Assembly: GCF_007741535.1 (NCBI RefSeq)
Contig: NZ_CP036525.1
Location: forward strand, 2,728,001-2,792,000
Length of the DNA stretch: 64,000 bases
Reading direction: 5' to 3'
DNA from: Rubripirellula lacrimiformis
Lineage (GTDB): Bacteria > Planctomycetota > Planctomycetia > Pirellulales > Pirellulaceae
Of the stretch, positions 9,554 through 18,142 are shown one piece after another. The first letter of the stretch is position 1. Each line of letters opens with the position of its first letter. The notes under the pieces are model-generated. The model was not told the DNA's origin. It ran no database searches and saw nothing but the letters and a program-made list of their open reading frames with translations. The position numbers and the translations under genes are program-made.

Positions 9554-10210
9554 TCAGCCAGCCTCGATGATGAATGGGACGACACGCAACGGTTTCAAGT
9601 CCGTGTCTTCGTCGGTGATTTCCACGCAGCCAACAAAGCGAAGCTTGACGCCCGGTTTGGCAATCTTGCGAAGTCCGGGCAACACGTTGGTTTCAATGCG
9701 TCCATTGATCTGTGACGATACCGAGTTGAAATCTTGTGAATTGGCGAATCCATTCACGTCTAGTAAACCCGTTCCATCACGGACCGCATTGCCGAAAATG
9801 TTGCCCGTTTCCAACACCAGCGGAATCTGTGTCTGGTCTTCTTGCAGCGACAAACCGATCGAATTCTTGTCGACCGAAACAACGTTGCCCGTACCGGCGA
9901 TGAAATAGTAATAGGTGCTACCCAGTCCCACGCTGTGACCATGCGTCTTGCGAGCCGAGTGGTGATCTTGTTGGATGATCGACACCAATTCCAACGCGTC
10001 CACGGCACCGTCCGATCCAGGAATCAAACGTGTTGTCCAAAATTCATCGACAAACGCAACCGGATCGAAGGTGGCGGCGGCCGACGACTGCTGCGGTGCG
10101 TCGCCGCGCGGGAATGGAACCACGTGGAACAGCGGCATCCAAGACAGCAAACCAGCGGTTCCCGCCGCGATGCCGACACCCCACGCCCAACGACGTCGCG
10201 ACCCTGTCAC
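9554..10210 (-). CDS. DUF2291 family periplasmic protein of the rbs operon
   Basis: 218 residues starting at GTG 10210, which overlaps the rbsB stop (GTGA). An uncleaved anchor or signal segment occupies residues ~9-33 ([18 protein letters not shown]). The rest is a soluble domain with [28 protein letters not shown] and a C-terminal beta-rich segment, matching the DUF2291 family of predicted periplasmic proteins. Members recur beside ribose-type ABC transporters, but no function is established. Coupling to rbsB suggests an accessory role in substrate capture or processing; this is inference. Confidence 0.82.
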   Translation of the reverse strand: MTGSRRRWAWGVGIAAGTAGLLSWMPLFHVVPFPRGDAPQQSSAAATFDPVAFVDEFWTTRLIPGSDGAVDALELVSIIQQDHHSARKTHGHSVGLGSTYYYFIAGTGNVVSVDKNSIGLSLQEDQTQIPLVLETGNIFGNAVRDGTGLLDVNGFANSQDFNSVSSQINGRIETNVLPGLRKIAKPGVKLRFVGCVEITDEDTDLKPLRVVPFIIEAG

Positions 10211-11172
10211 TCGGAATTCTCCCGGCCATAGTCGCTGTACTTGCTGGCGTTGCCCTGATGGACCAGTTCGACTGCGACAGGAATTTTTTGAGGAAGTGTG
10301 CGGTCGCCATTCAAATATTTGTCCGCGGATTCCGCAGCGGCGCGAGCCATGACTTTGGGGAACTGCATCCCCGTGGCAACGATCTTTCCTTCGGCGATCA
10401 GCTTGACCGCATCGTCCGCCCCATCGAATCCGAACACCTTTACCTGTTTGTCTTTTCCCGCGGCCAGTAGGGCTTGATAAGCTCCCATCGCCATCGCGTC
10501 GTTGCCACAGAAGACAGCGTTGATGGTCGGGTTACCCTGCAACATCGCCTCCATCACCTCCAAAGCCTTCGCGCGATCAAAATCACCGCTCTGTTGAGCG
10601 ACCATTTCCAGTTCGGGGTAACGATCGACAACACTGTGAAATCCCTTGGATCGGTTCCAGGTGTTGTTGTCGCCAACCAGTCCAAGCAGTTCGACGTATT
10701 TTCCGGATTCGCCCACCTCCTTCACGAAATGTCGCCCCAACGCGACGCAGCCAGAGTAATTATCCGAAAGGATTTGCGAGACCGCGGCATCGGTGGCGTT
10801 GATTTCTCGGTCCATGCAAAACACCGGAACGTCGGCCTCTTTGGCGCGGCGGACGTTCGCGACCGAACCATCAGCGTCGGTGGGGTTGAACAGGATGGCA
10901 GAGTATCCCGACGCGATCACGTTATCGAAGTGCGATGTTTCTTTGGCCGGATCGTTCTCGGAATCAAACACGACCGTTTCGTAACCCAGTTCGATCGAAC
11001 GCTGCTTGGCGGATTCGGCCAACACGACAAACCAGGGATTGTTCAGCGTCGAAATGATGACCGCGACTCGTGGCTTTGCATCCGACGTCTCTGTGCTGTT
11101 GTTGCAACCGACCACCGTGATGACCAAGGTCAGCAACAGCGTCACGGGCAGTGAATAGTAGATCGATCTCAT
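10207..11172 (-). CDS. rbsB: Ribose-type ABC transporter substrate-binding lipoprotein
   Basis: 321 residues. A type II signal peptide with a lipobox-like VVGC at residues ~20-23 predicts a lipid-anchored receptor. The mature part is a periplasmic binding protein type 1 of the sugar family: [38 protein letters not shown] (sugar-contacting Arg) and [16 protein letters not shown]. It delivers the sugar to RbsAC. The stop overlaps the DUF2291 start. It lies 107 nt downstream of rbsD. Confidence 0.94.
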   Translation of the reverse strand: MRSIYYSLPVTLLLTLVITVVGCNNSTETSDAKPRVAVIISTLNNPWFVVLAESAKQRSIELGYETVVFDSENDPAKETSHFDNVIASGYSAILFNPTDADGSVANVRRAKEADVPVFCMDREINATDAAVSQILSDNYSGCVALGRHFVKEVGESGKYVELLGLVGDNNTWNRSKGFHSVVDRYPELEMVAQQSGDFDRAKALEVMEAMLQGNPTINAVFCGNDAMAMGAYQALLAAGKDKQVKVFGFDGADDAVKLIAEGKIVATGMQFPKVMARAAAESADKYLNGDRTLPQKIPVAVELVHQGNASKYSDYGRENSE

Positions 11173-11279
11173 TCGCGTCGTCTCCGTGTACCGTTGCGAA
11201 AGCCGTCACGACTTTCGGATTGCAAAGGAACTGAAACTCGGTTCGAGTTCTGTGTTCCAAATCAATGAATCATGGTCGT

Positions 11280-11687
11280 CTAGAATACCACGCCCGATTT
11301 CAGCAGGACGTTGGCGTAAGGGGTGCATTCACCAGTTCGCACAATCGCTTCGCTTTGGCATGTCAGTCGCTTGAATTCATCATGCGAAACCTCGGTCACG
11401 CGAGGTGACATCTGATGCGATTTCAGTATCTGGATCATCTCTTGAAACAGTGTGTCATTCTTTTCGTGGATTTCGCTGGCCACCACGATTTCTTCTACCA
11501 TCATCTCGCTAAGCATCGCATCCAGCGTTCGCAAGAAAGATGGATACCCGGATTCAATCGCAAGATCGATGCGTTTCACACCCGCGGGGATTGGCAGACC
11601 GGCATCGCACAGCGTGATCGATGCGGTATGCCCAATCCGACTGATTTCGTAGCTCAATTCGCTGTTCAATAAACGATTGCGTTTCAT
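11280..11687 (-). CDS. rbsD: D-ribose pyranase
   Basis: 135 residues, normal for RbsD/FucU mutarotases. The N-terminal SELSYEISRIGHTASI contains the conserved catalytic His, DAGLPIP is the family signature, and the C-terminus ends TPYANVLLKSGVVF with the conserved Tyr-Ala-Asn. It converts pyranose to furanose forms so that the kinase can use the sugar. It lies 48 nt after the dehydrogenase gene and before rbsB. Its presence favours ribose or a ribose-like pentose as the operon substrate. Confidence 0.92.
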   Translation of the reverse strand: MKRNRLLNSELSYEISRIGHTASITLCDAGLPIPAGVKRIDLAIESGYPSFLRTLDAMLSEMMVEEIVVASEIHEKNDTLFQEMIQILKSHQMSPRVTEVSHDEFKRLTCQSEAIVRTGECTPYANVLLKSGVVF

Positions 11688-11735
11688 CGGTCAGTCGCAT
11701 GCGATTTTTTGGGGGCAACGGCAGGTGTCGTGATC

Positions 11736-12953
11736 TCAATTAGCGTGCGGAACGACTTCGATCTTCACACACTCGTCAAACTTGGTGACCGTTCCGAACT
11801 CTTTGACCAATTGGTCTAGCCCCATGCGGTGCGTGATCAGCGATGCGAAGTCGTAGCGACCGGACTGTTGGTTCAGGACTTTCAGCACAGGCCGCCAATT
11901 GGTCCCACAGTGGAACACCGAATGAATGTGCAGGTTTTTCGAACTGATATGCTTCATCACGTCCAATGCGACCGGTTTGCCAAGATCAACCCAGTTGCCG
12001 ACCTCGATGACCGTACCGCCTTTGCGCACCATCCGCAGGGCTTCGACGAACGCCTCGGGTTCACCTGCCGATTCGATCACCAAGTCGGGGCCGACTCCTT
12101 CGGTCAGATCCTTTATCTGTTCGATCCGCTGTTCCGTTGGCACCCGCGAAGCGTTGATCGTGACGTCGGCATACAGGTCTTTCGCTTTGGAAAGTCGCAG
12201 GTCTGACAGGTCCGTTGCGATGCTCAGCCCGCCACCGTGAATGCGAGTCATGATGCCGTGCAAAATCCCCAGCGGGCCATTGCCCAGCACGGCAACCGAC
12301 ATCCCCGGACCGAATCCTTCGTTCACTGGCGCAAACGGTGCGCAGGCGCGTCCGACCGAGTGAAATGCGACCGCCATTTCCTCGACGAACACCGCCACGT
12401 CGGTCGGCATCTCTTCAGGGATCTTGAACAGATGGGTCCCCGGGACGATGTGCATGTACTCCGAAAAACCACCGCGTAGAAACGGCGCGGTGTCGGCGTT
12501 GGGATGCAGTCCATAGGCCATCACCTGATGATCACAGGTTGTGTTGTTGTATTGATTGCGACAATAAAAACACTCTCCGCAATTCACTTCGACGGCTATC
12601 GCTACTCGGTCGCCGGGCTGCAAAAGTTGGCCGTCATAGTCCATCGTTCGTGCAGCGGTGTCACCGATCTCGACGATCGTTCCAATCACCTCGTGACCAC
12701 CGACATAGGGAAAGATCGACTTGCCCCGCAACATCGGGGCTTCACCCTTGTAGATGTGACGGTCGGTGCCGCAGATGCCCGTCATTTCCACCTTCAAAAT
12801 CGCGGTGTCGTGACTCATCGTCGGGTACGGATACGTCCGCATCTCGGTCTGGCCAGGCGCTGTCATCGCCACGGCCCGGACGGTTTGTGGCTTCGTCTCG
12901 GACACCGAAAGCTGTTGTTTGTCGTGGGACAATGTTGATGACGCGTCGGCCAT
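11736..12953 (-). CDS. Zinc-dependent MDR-family alcohol dehydrogenase
   Basis: 405 residues from ATG 12953; a TTG at 12983 is in frame but less likely. Catalytic zinc ligands are visible as GICGTDRH and GGHEVIG. The structural zinc is bound by the four-Cys lobe CGECFYCRNQYNNTTC. The Rossmann segment is VAVLGNGPLGILHG, and DLVIESAGEPEAF follows. The family oxidises polyols or sugar alcohols with NAD(P). As first gene of the rbs cluster it may oxidise a pentitol or pentose derivative, but the substrate is unknown. An AraC regulator is transcribed divergently from the 126-bp gap upstream. Confidence 0.88.
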   Translation of the reverse strand: MADASSTLSHDKQQLSVSETKPQTVRAVAMTAPGQTEMRTYPYPTMSHDTAILKVEMTGICGTDRHIYKGEAPMLRGKSIFPYVGGHEVIGTIVEIGDTAARTMDYDGQLLQPGDRVAIAVEVNCGECFYCRNQYNNTTCDHQVMAYGLHPNADTAPFLRGGFSEYMHIVPGTHLFKIPEEMPTDVAVFVEEMAVAFHSVGRACAPFAPVNEGFGPGMSVAVLGNGPLGILHGIMTRIHGGGLSIATDLSDLRLSKAKDLYADVTINASRVPTEQRIEQIKDLTEGVGPDLVIESAGEPEAFVEALRMVRKGGTVIEVGNWVDLGKPVALDVMKHISSKNLHIHSVFHCGTNWRPVLKVLNQQSGRYDFASLITHRMGLDQLVKEFGTVTKFDECVKIEVVPHAN

Positions 12954-13079
12954 GCTTCGTGCCTCTGTCAGGAAAGGGGGCAAGCAAATCGCTCGCTGGG
13001 TGTTCAGTCAGTTTTTGAATCTTAGCCTAAGGATTTGCGAAGTTCTTCCTGTTTGGGGCCGTTAACTAACGGTATCCTA
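12954..13079. promoter_or_regulatory. Divergent promoter region between rbs cluster and AraC gene
   Basis: A 126-bp gap between two divergent starts must hold the promoters for both. A perfect inverted repeat, CCGTTA-AC-TAACGG, lies at 13059-13072, eight bases before the AraC start codon. That suits an autoregulatory operator. No confident -35/-10 pair is assigned. Confidence 0.55.
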
Positions 13080-13916
13080 ATGCTTATGAGCCAGATCCAA
13101 ACTTCGCCACCGGAATTCTCTGCTTACGGTTTTACCTGCGAACAGTGGGAACCGGCCCGCATGCAACGCCCGGACCGCCACAACGAAATTGAACTGAACC
13201 TGTTGATGGCGGGCTCGCTGACCTATTTGCTGGGCGGCCGTCGAACGACGATCGAAGCGGGAAAGCTGGCGATTTTCTGGGGCGCGATTCCTCATCAGAT
13301 CGTGGAGTTCGACGGAAACGCACCGTACTTTGTCGTGACGGTGCCGCTGATCGAATTCCTGAGGATGGGGCTGGACCAAAGCGTGGTGAACCCCATTCTG
13401 CTGGGGACAGTGTTGACCGATTCCAAAGGCAACGATCTGGACGATTCCAGGTTCCGGCAATGGGAACGGGAACTACGTGGTCAGGATCTGGCGTGCAAAC
13501 GGGCGACTCGTTTAGAGGTCCAAGCACGATTGCTTCGTTTCGCCAGCGGCACCTCCAACGCGCCCGATCACCATTCGATCCAACTGCTATCGAACGCCGA
13601 CCAGTTGGCTTGTTACATCGCGCGGAACTACCAAGAACCGTTGACGTCGAAGTCGATCGCCGAATCGATCGGTGTTCACCCGAACTATGCAATGAATCTG
13701 TTTCGCCAAACGTTCGGCACGACGATGACGACCTTCATCACCCAGCACCGAATCTCGCACGCCCAACGCCTACTGGTCACGACCAGCGAAGCGATTCTTG
13801 ACATCGCGTTGGAATCAGGTTTCCAGAGTCTCAGCCGTTTCAACGAAGCCTTCAAAGCAACCTGTGGCTGCTCGCCGCGCGACTATCGGAAGTCGCACAA
13901 AGCCAAGCCGGCCTGA
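13080..13916 (+). CDS. AraC family transcriptional regulator
   Basis: 278 residues from ATG 13080; a start at 13086 is also possible. The N-terminal half is a cupin-like sensor (RHNEIELNLLMAGSLTYLLGG, IFWGAIPHQIVEF). The C-terminal half is a double helix-turn-helix: LTSKSIAESIGVHPNYAMNLF, then ILDIALESGFQSLSRFNEAF, ending CGCSPRDYR. The family senses small sugars. Divergent placement against the dehydrogenase/rbs/DUF1593 cluster suggests it controls that cluster. It converges on the DUF1593-GH127 fusion gene. Confidence 0.9.
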   Translation: MLMSQIQTSPPEFSAYGFTCEQWEPARMQRPDRHNEIELNLLMAGSLTYLLGGRRTTIEAGKLAIFWGAIPHQIVEFDGNAPYFVVTVPLIEFLRMGLDQSVVNPILLGTVLTDSKGNDLDDSRFRQWERELRGQDLACKRATRLEVQARLLRFASGTSNAPDHHSIQLLSNADQLACYIARNYQEPLTSKSIAESIGVHPNYAMNLFRQTFGTTMTTFITQHRISHAQRLLVTTSEAILDIALESGFQSLSRFNEAFKATCGCSPRDYRKSHKAKPA

Positions 13917-13956
13917 ATCGGTCACGGCCGCCATGACAGCGTTGCGAAGTTGTCAT

Positions 13957-16900
13957 TCAATTCAGCGGAAGCCAGACGGTCATCTCGCCGCGCTGTCGAT
14001 TGGCCCAGGCGTAATAGGGAACGAACGTTGCCGGCACGGTGGTTACGGGTTTGGGTGAGTACTGGCGATACAGCGTGCCTTTCCAATCACCTTCGGGCCG
14101 CGACGATAGGTTGCCTTCTAGGACCGTGACGCCCTGAAGCAGGTCGGCGTCGAATCGCGGTCGCAACACTACATCGGCTGGCACGCGGATGTCGGCCATC
14201 GACGTTCCATGGGGCAGATCGCTGGACTCTAGGCAATACACCATGGGGCCGCGTTTGACGGCGACGTGATTGCGAGTCTCTTCGACCATCGGATGCGTTT
14301 CGATCAACATCACAGGCATCGGGATTCGTAGGTCAATCGACATCCCCTGACGCAGACTCTGATCAATGGTCGCATAGGAACCTGGAACGGCAGCTTTACC
14401 CGTTGGTACCCCGTCGACATGGATCGTTGCTGAATTTGCCCAACCCGGGATTCGCAGCTTTAGTCCAGCCGAATCTGAATCGCACTGCATCACTGTCAAG
14501 CGAACTTTCCCGTCCCAGGGATAATTCGATTCTTGCTTCAAACGGACACGGCTGCCATCTTCCAGCGTGGTGTCCAGCGTGTTGCTGCCGTACAGATTGA
14601 CCCAAACCGTGTTCGTTGACTGACCATAGGCATAGCCGTTGGTTGCCGCGATGGTCCGAGCCACATTGGGTGGGCAGCAAAATGCCGTCATGAATGGGAC
14701 GCGTGAACGCGACCAACGAAGATCGACGGGGCCGCCATCGTAGTGCCGCAGCGGGTTGGTGTAGAAGAACTCGGTGCCGTCCAGGCTGACGCCCGAAAGA
14801 ACGGAGTTGTAAAGCGTTTGTTCCAGCACATCGATGTATTTCGATTCGCCACTGGCAAGGAACATCCGCCAGTTCCACAGACAGTTTCCGATGTTTGCAC
14901 AGGTTTCGTTGTGAGCGGTGATGTTGGGCAGTTGGTAATTGCGTCCAAACGCTTGGTGGATTCGCGTGATGGATTTTTGGTTGCGAGATCCATCGGGGGA
15001 TGCACCATCAAAAAGAGCACCGCACCCGCCGGTCAGGTACATCTTCTTTTCAACCACGTTCTGCCAGATCGGTGTCAGAGCTGACCACAAGTTCGCATCA
15101 CCGGTTTCAGCGTACAAATCGGCAATCCCGGCGTACAAGTAAGTCGCCCGAACCGCATGCCCCACCGCTTCGTTCTGATCGGTAAACGGAATGCGATCTT
15201 GATTGTCGTCGCCACCATCGACCACCAGATCTCGCATCTGGATCAGCCGCTTTGCGAGTTCCAGATACCGCGGTTCTTTGGTCGTTCGATACAGATCGAT
15301 GATGCCCATGTAGTGCGATGGGCAAATGGCGTGTCGAGCGTTCTCTGGCGTCGGATTTCGAAACGCTTCGTCCAGGAAGTCCGCAGCCTTTCGAGCGATC
15401 GCCAGCAGATCATCCTTGCCGGTGACCTCGTGATGCAGACAGGCCGTCGTCATCAGATGCCCCATGTTGTACATCTCGAAATTGAAACGATCGCCGAACG
15501 GGATGGCGTTGAAGTCTCCGTTGCGAGCCGCCACTAGGACAGGGGTATGGAGATAGCCGTCGGCGCGCTGTGCCTTGCCGATGACCGCAATGATTTCATC
15601 CAATTGCTTGTCCCGGGCTGGATCGGGGTCGACAGCCTGAATCGCACATGCCGCTTCGATCCATTTATAGAAGTCGCCATCATTGAACTGTGCACCGTGG
15701 TACTGACCTTCGGCGAGCCCGGCGGCGATACGAAAGTGTTCTAGGTACGGCTTGTATTTGGTGCCCTTCATGATTTCCCACATGGCGGGAACCAGCTTGT
15801 CGCGGCAGGTCGAATATCGTTGTTGCCAGAATCCGTCCGTCCAATGCACACCGGACAAAGGAACGCGCGCGACCACCGAATTCGGCCGGGGTTTGTTGGT
15901 CTGTACGGTCGCATCTGGTACCACGGCGGCCATGCAGCGATCCATCCGATCGGCAAAGTCGCGAAGGAAATCTTGACGCCATCGATTGACGGTTTTGGCT
16001 CCTGGATGAACGCTCTCGGCCATCGCCGGATCGGGATCGTCAATCCACCAATGGGGGTGCACTTTCGATACAGATCGGGTGCGGGATGGCGGCGGTGCGA
16101 TCGCGGTGACTTTCCCTGACTTGCCGTCAAGTTCCTTGCAATCGCTTTCAACCACATAGGACCAAACCTTGGCGTCGCGTGGTGCGAATCGGAACCGCAA
16201 TGTATCGCCTTCGATCGCAGCGGCGGCGGTGGGTCTGCCCCGATTGAAGACCATTTGGGCAGTGTGGTTGGACGTGAATCCATCCGGACGAGGCAGTCGG
16301 AATTCTGTCACGCCAAAAACTTCGACGGTATCGGACGCGGTGGTCAGTCGATCGAAAATCGTTTTTCGTCCATCCCAAATCGGAACGTACTTTCCGCCCC
16401 AACCGGGTTTCGTTGGATCGTCGGAAACGCCGTTTAGCAAACGCGCAACCGAAGGCGTGTCGCCCATTTTGATGTCGGCTTTGGCGTCGACGAAGACTTT
16501 GCCAAGGTGGCCGTGCCCTGCGATGTGCTTGGCCACAAAGCCCTTGTTTCTCCATTCGCCTTGCTGCTTGCCACCGACGAACCATCCGCGATAGGTCGCG
16601 TTGGCTTCGATGATCCAAAGTTTGGGATGGTTTTGTTCGACGTAGTTGTACGCGTCGACACACCATTTTTTGTTCGGTCCACCGATAAAGTAGACTCGCA
16701 ACTTTGGCAAGATGTCAGGCGCATCGTGCAGTGCTTGCGCCAGATCCTCGATGCCGCCCCAAACCAGCACGTGCAGCGGTCGCGGATCATCCGCTCGGGC
16801 TCGCTGGACGATCCACTGCGAACCTTCGGTTGGTTGTCCCACCCCTGACGCGTCGGGCGTGTCGATCGCGCCTTGTTTGCATATCCCACGCAGCGTATCC

Positions 16901-17238
16901 GGTGTGGGGTAGGTGCCGTCGTGTGAGTGAAGCTGCGGAAAGTCTTTGGCATATGCGTCAATGACGTTCAGGATATCCCGCTTGCGTCCGGGCCCGTACG
17001 GTGACGAAACTAAGCCTTCGATGTCGATGCAGTCGGCATAGACCAGCAGATGCACCATCGACTGGACATCGTCTGGATCCGTGCCACCGATATCGGAAGA
17101 CACCAGCACTCGGTGCCGCACTCCGGTCAGTGCACCGTCGTCGGCCCTGGCTGTCAGTGCGATCGAAATCAGGAGGCAGGTTAACGCGGCGGAGGAGACA
17201 ATACGACGTGCCAGCGGTCCAGGGATGATTCGTTTCAT
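13957..17238 (-). CDS. Secreted DUF1593-GH127 fusion (beta-L-arabinofuranosidase)
   Basis: 1093 residues from ATG 17238, which opens a signal peptide ending LTARADD. Residues ~38-330 are the nucleoside-hydrolase-like DUF1593 domain (SSDIGGTDPDDVQS, IDIEGLVSSPYG, MGDTPSVARLL). A linker region carries WWIDDPDP and the HPGAKTVNRWR motif. From about residue 460 a full GH127 (DUF1680) domain follows (VHWTDGFW...). The GH127 active site looks intact: HNETCANIG supplies the Glu and Cys zinc ligands, and FCCPPNVART supplies the paired cysteines, one of which is the known nucleophile. Known GH127 enzymes remove beta-L-arabinofuranose from glycans or glycoproteins. The tandem architecture suggests both domains act on one furanose-containing polymer. 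That is inference. Confidence 0.92.
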   Translation of the reverse strand: MKRIIPGPLARRIVSSAALTCLLISIALTARADDGALTGVRHRVLVSSDIGGTDPDDVQSMVHLLVYADCIDIEGLVSSPYGPGRKRDILNVIDAYAKDFPQLHSHDGTYPTPDTLRGICKQGAIDTPDASGVGQPTEGSQWIVQRARADDPRPLHVLVWGGIEDLAQALHDAPDILPKLRVYFIGGPNKKWCVDAYNYVEQNHPKLWIIEANATYRGWFVGGKQQGEWRNKGFVAKHIAGHGHLGKVFVDAKADIKMGDTPSVARLLNGVSDDPTKPGWGGKYVPIWDGRKTIFDRLTTASDTVEVFGVTEFRLPRPDGFTSNHTAQMVFNRGRPTAAAAIEGDTLRFRFAPRDAKVWSYVVESDCKELDGKSGKVTAIAPPPSRTRSVSKVHPHWWIDDPDPAMAESVHPGAKTVNRWRQDFLRDFADRMDRCMAAVVPDATVQTNKPRPNSVVARVPLSGVHWTDGFWQQRYSTCRDKLVPAMWEIMKGTKYKPYLEHFRIAAGLAEGQYHGAQFNDGDFYKWIEAACAIQAVDPDPARDKQLDEIIAVIGKAQRADGYLHTPVLVAARNGDFNAIPFGDRFNFEMYNMGHLMTTACLHHEVTGKDDLLAIARKAADFLDEAFRNPTPENARHAICPSHYMGIIDLYRTTKEPRYLELAKRLIQMRDLVVDGGDDNQDRIPFTDQNEAVGHAVRATYLYAGIADLYAETGDANLWSALTPIWQNVVEKKMYLTGGCGALFDGASPDGSRNQKSITRIHQAFGRNYQLPNITAHNETCANIGNCLWNWRMFLASGESKYIDVLEQTLYNSVLSGVSLDGTEFFYTNPLRHYDGGPVDLRWSRSRVPFMTAFCCPPNVARTIAATNGYAYGQSTNTVWVNLYGSNTLDTTLEDGSRVRLKQESNYPWDGKVRLTVMQCDSDSAGLKLRIPGWANSATIHVDGVPTGKAAVPGSYATIDQSLRQGMSIDLRIPMPVMLIETHPMVEETRNHVAVKRGPMVYCLESSDLPHGTSMADIRVPADVVLRPRFDADLLQGVTVLEGNLSSRPEGDWKGTLYRQYSPKPVTTVPATFVPYYAWANRQRGEMTVWLPLN

Positions 17239-18142
17239 GGTCTTGGAGTCGTTCTTGGAAAAGAGGCGGTGGACGCCAGCACTGGAATGCAAGAAACCAT
17301 AGTATCGATTCCCGCTGCCCCACACGTCTTCCTGGATTGGGACGCGAAGTAGCCGTATTCACAGATGCATCGATCGTGCCCGAAGCTCCATGGGGGCCCG
17401 ACCGCGAAGGAAGCGGTGTCCGAGCATTCGGGGCTGACGGAATGCGGGCTGCTGATTTCGTTAACCGTTTAGTCGCTAGCCTCGGTTTCGTTGTTCAGGA
17501 ACTTCGTCATCCCGGAACTGGGGCTCGCGCCCAAACCGCTAACATTCGAATTTCTGAACTGAATGTCCCCCCTCACCCCCGACCCCTCTCCCCCACGTTG
17601 GACACGAGAAGAATTCGTGTCCAACGCGGGGGAGAGGGGAGGCAGTACTCGTGTACTTTCCCCCTCACCCCCGGCGCCTCTGCCCCATGTCGGACACGAG
17701 AAGAATTCGTGTCCAACGCGGGGGAGAGGGGAGGCAGTACTCGTGTACTTTCCCCCTCACCCCCGACCCCTCTCCCCCACGTTGGACACGAGAAGAATTC
17801 GTGTCCAACGCGGGGGAGAGGGGAGGCAGTGCTCGTACTGGTGCACTCTCCGCCCCCACCTCAACCTGTCGCGTCAGCGACAAGCCGGCAGTCCGCCGTT
17901 GCTTCGCGGACTGGCCAGATCGCCCAGCGGTCTCGCTTCCTTGCATCGATTGATTTCTGGTGCATTTGCCTCTGTTACCGCCAGTCTTTAAGAAACTGGC
18001 GATTGCGCCGATAGCGGCCGACCTCCGGTCTGTTCTAGAATCGAGAGCAGCTGATCCGCCGCCTCTTTCCACGTCCAGAGACGTGACCGATTTGGCAACC
18101 AATCCAAGCTCCGACGACCCGACATCCCGAAAGACTGTCCTG
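17239..18142. other. Gene-free intergenic region with tandem palindromic repeat
   Basis: About 900 bp between divergent genes. The centre is the 92-bp repeat listed separately. The flanks (17239-17567 and 17844-18142) have only short frames that lack start context and homology. Promoters for the GH127 fusion and the DUF1254 gene must lie here, but none can be fixed. Confidence 0.7.
17568..17843. repeat. Three tandem copies of a 92-bp palindromic repeat
   Basis: Copies begin at 17568, 17660 and 17752. Each holds a nearly perfect inverted repeat: CCCCTCTCCCCCACGTTGGA pairs with the mirrored CGGGGGAGAGGGG arm around a GAAGAATTC centre. Copy 2 has changes in the left arm (GGCGCCTCTGCCCC), and copy 3 diverges after its right arm. 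The unit would fold into a long GC-rich hairpin. The proline/arginine-rich open frames it creates are artefacts. Confidence 0.93.

Noticed and set aside
17337-18014. Proline/arginine-rich frames through the 92-bp repeats
   Set aside because: They follow the repeat period and lack any domain or start context.
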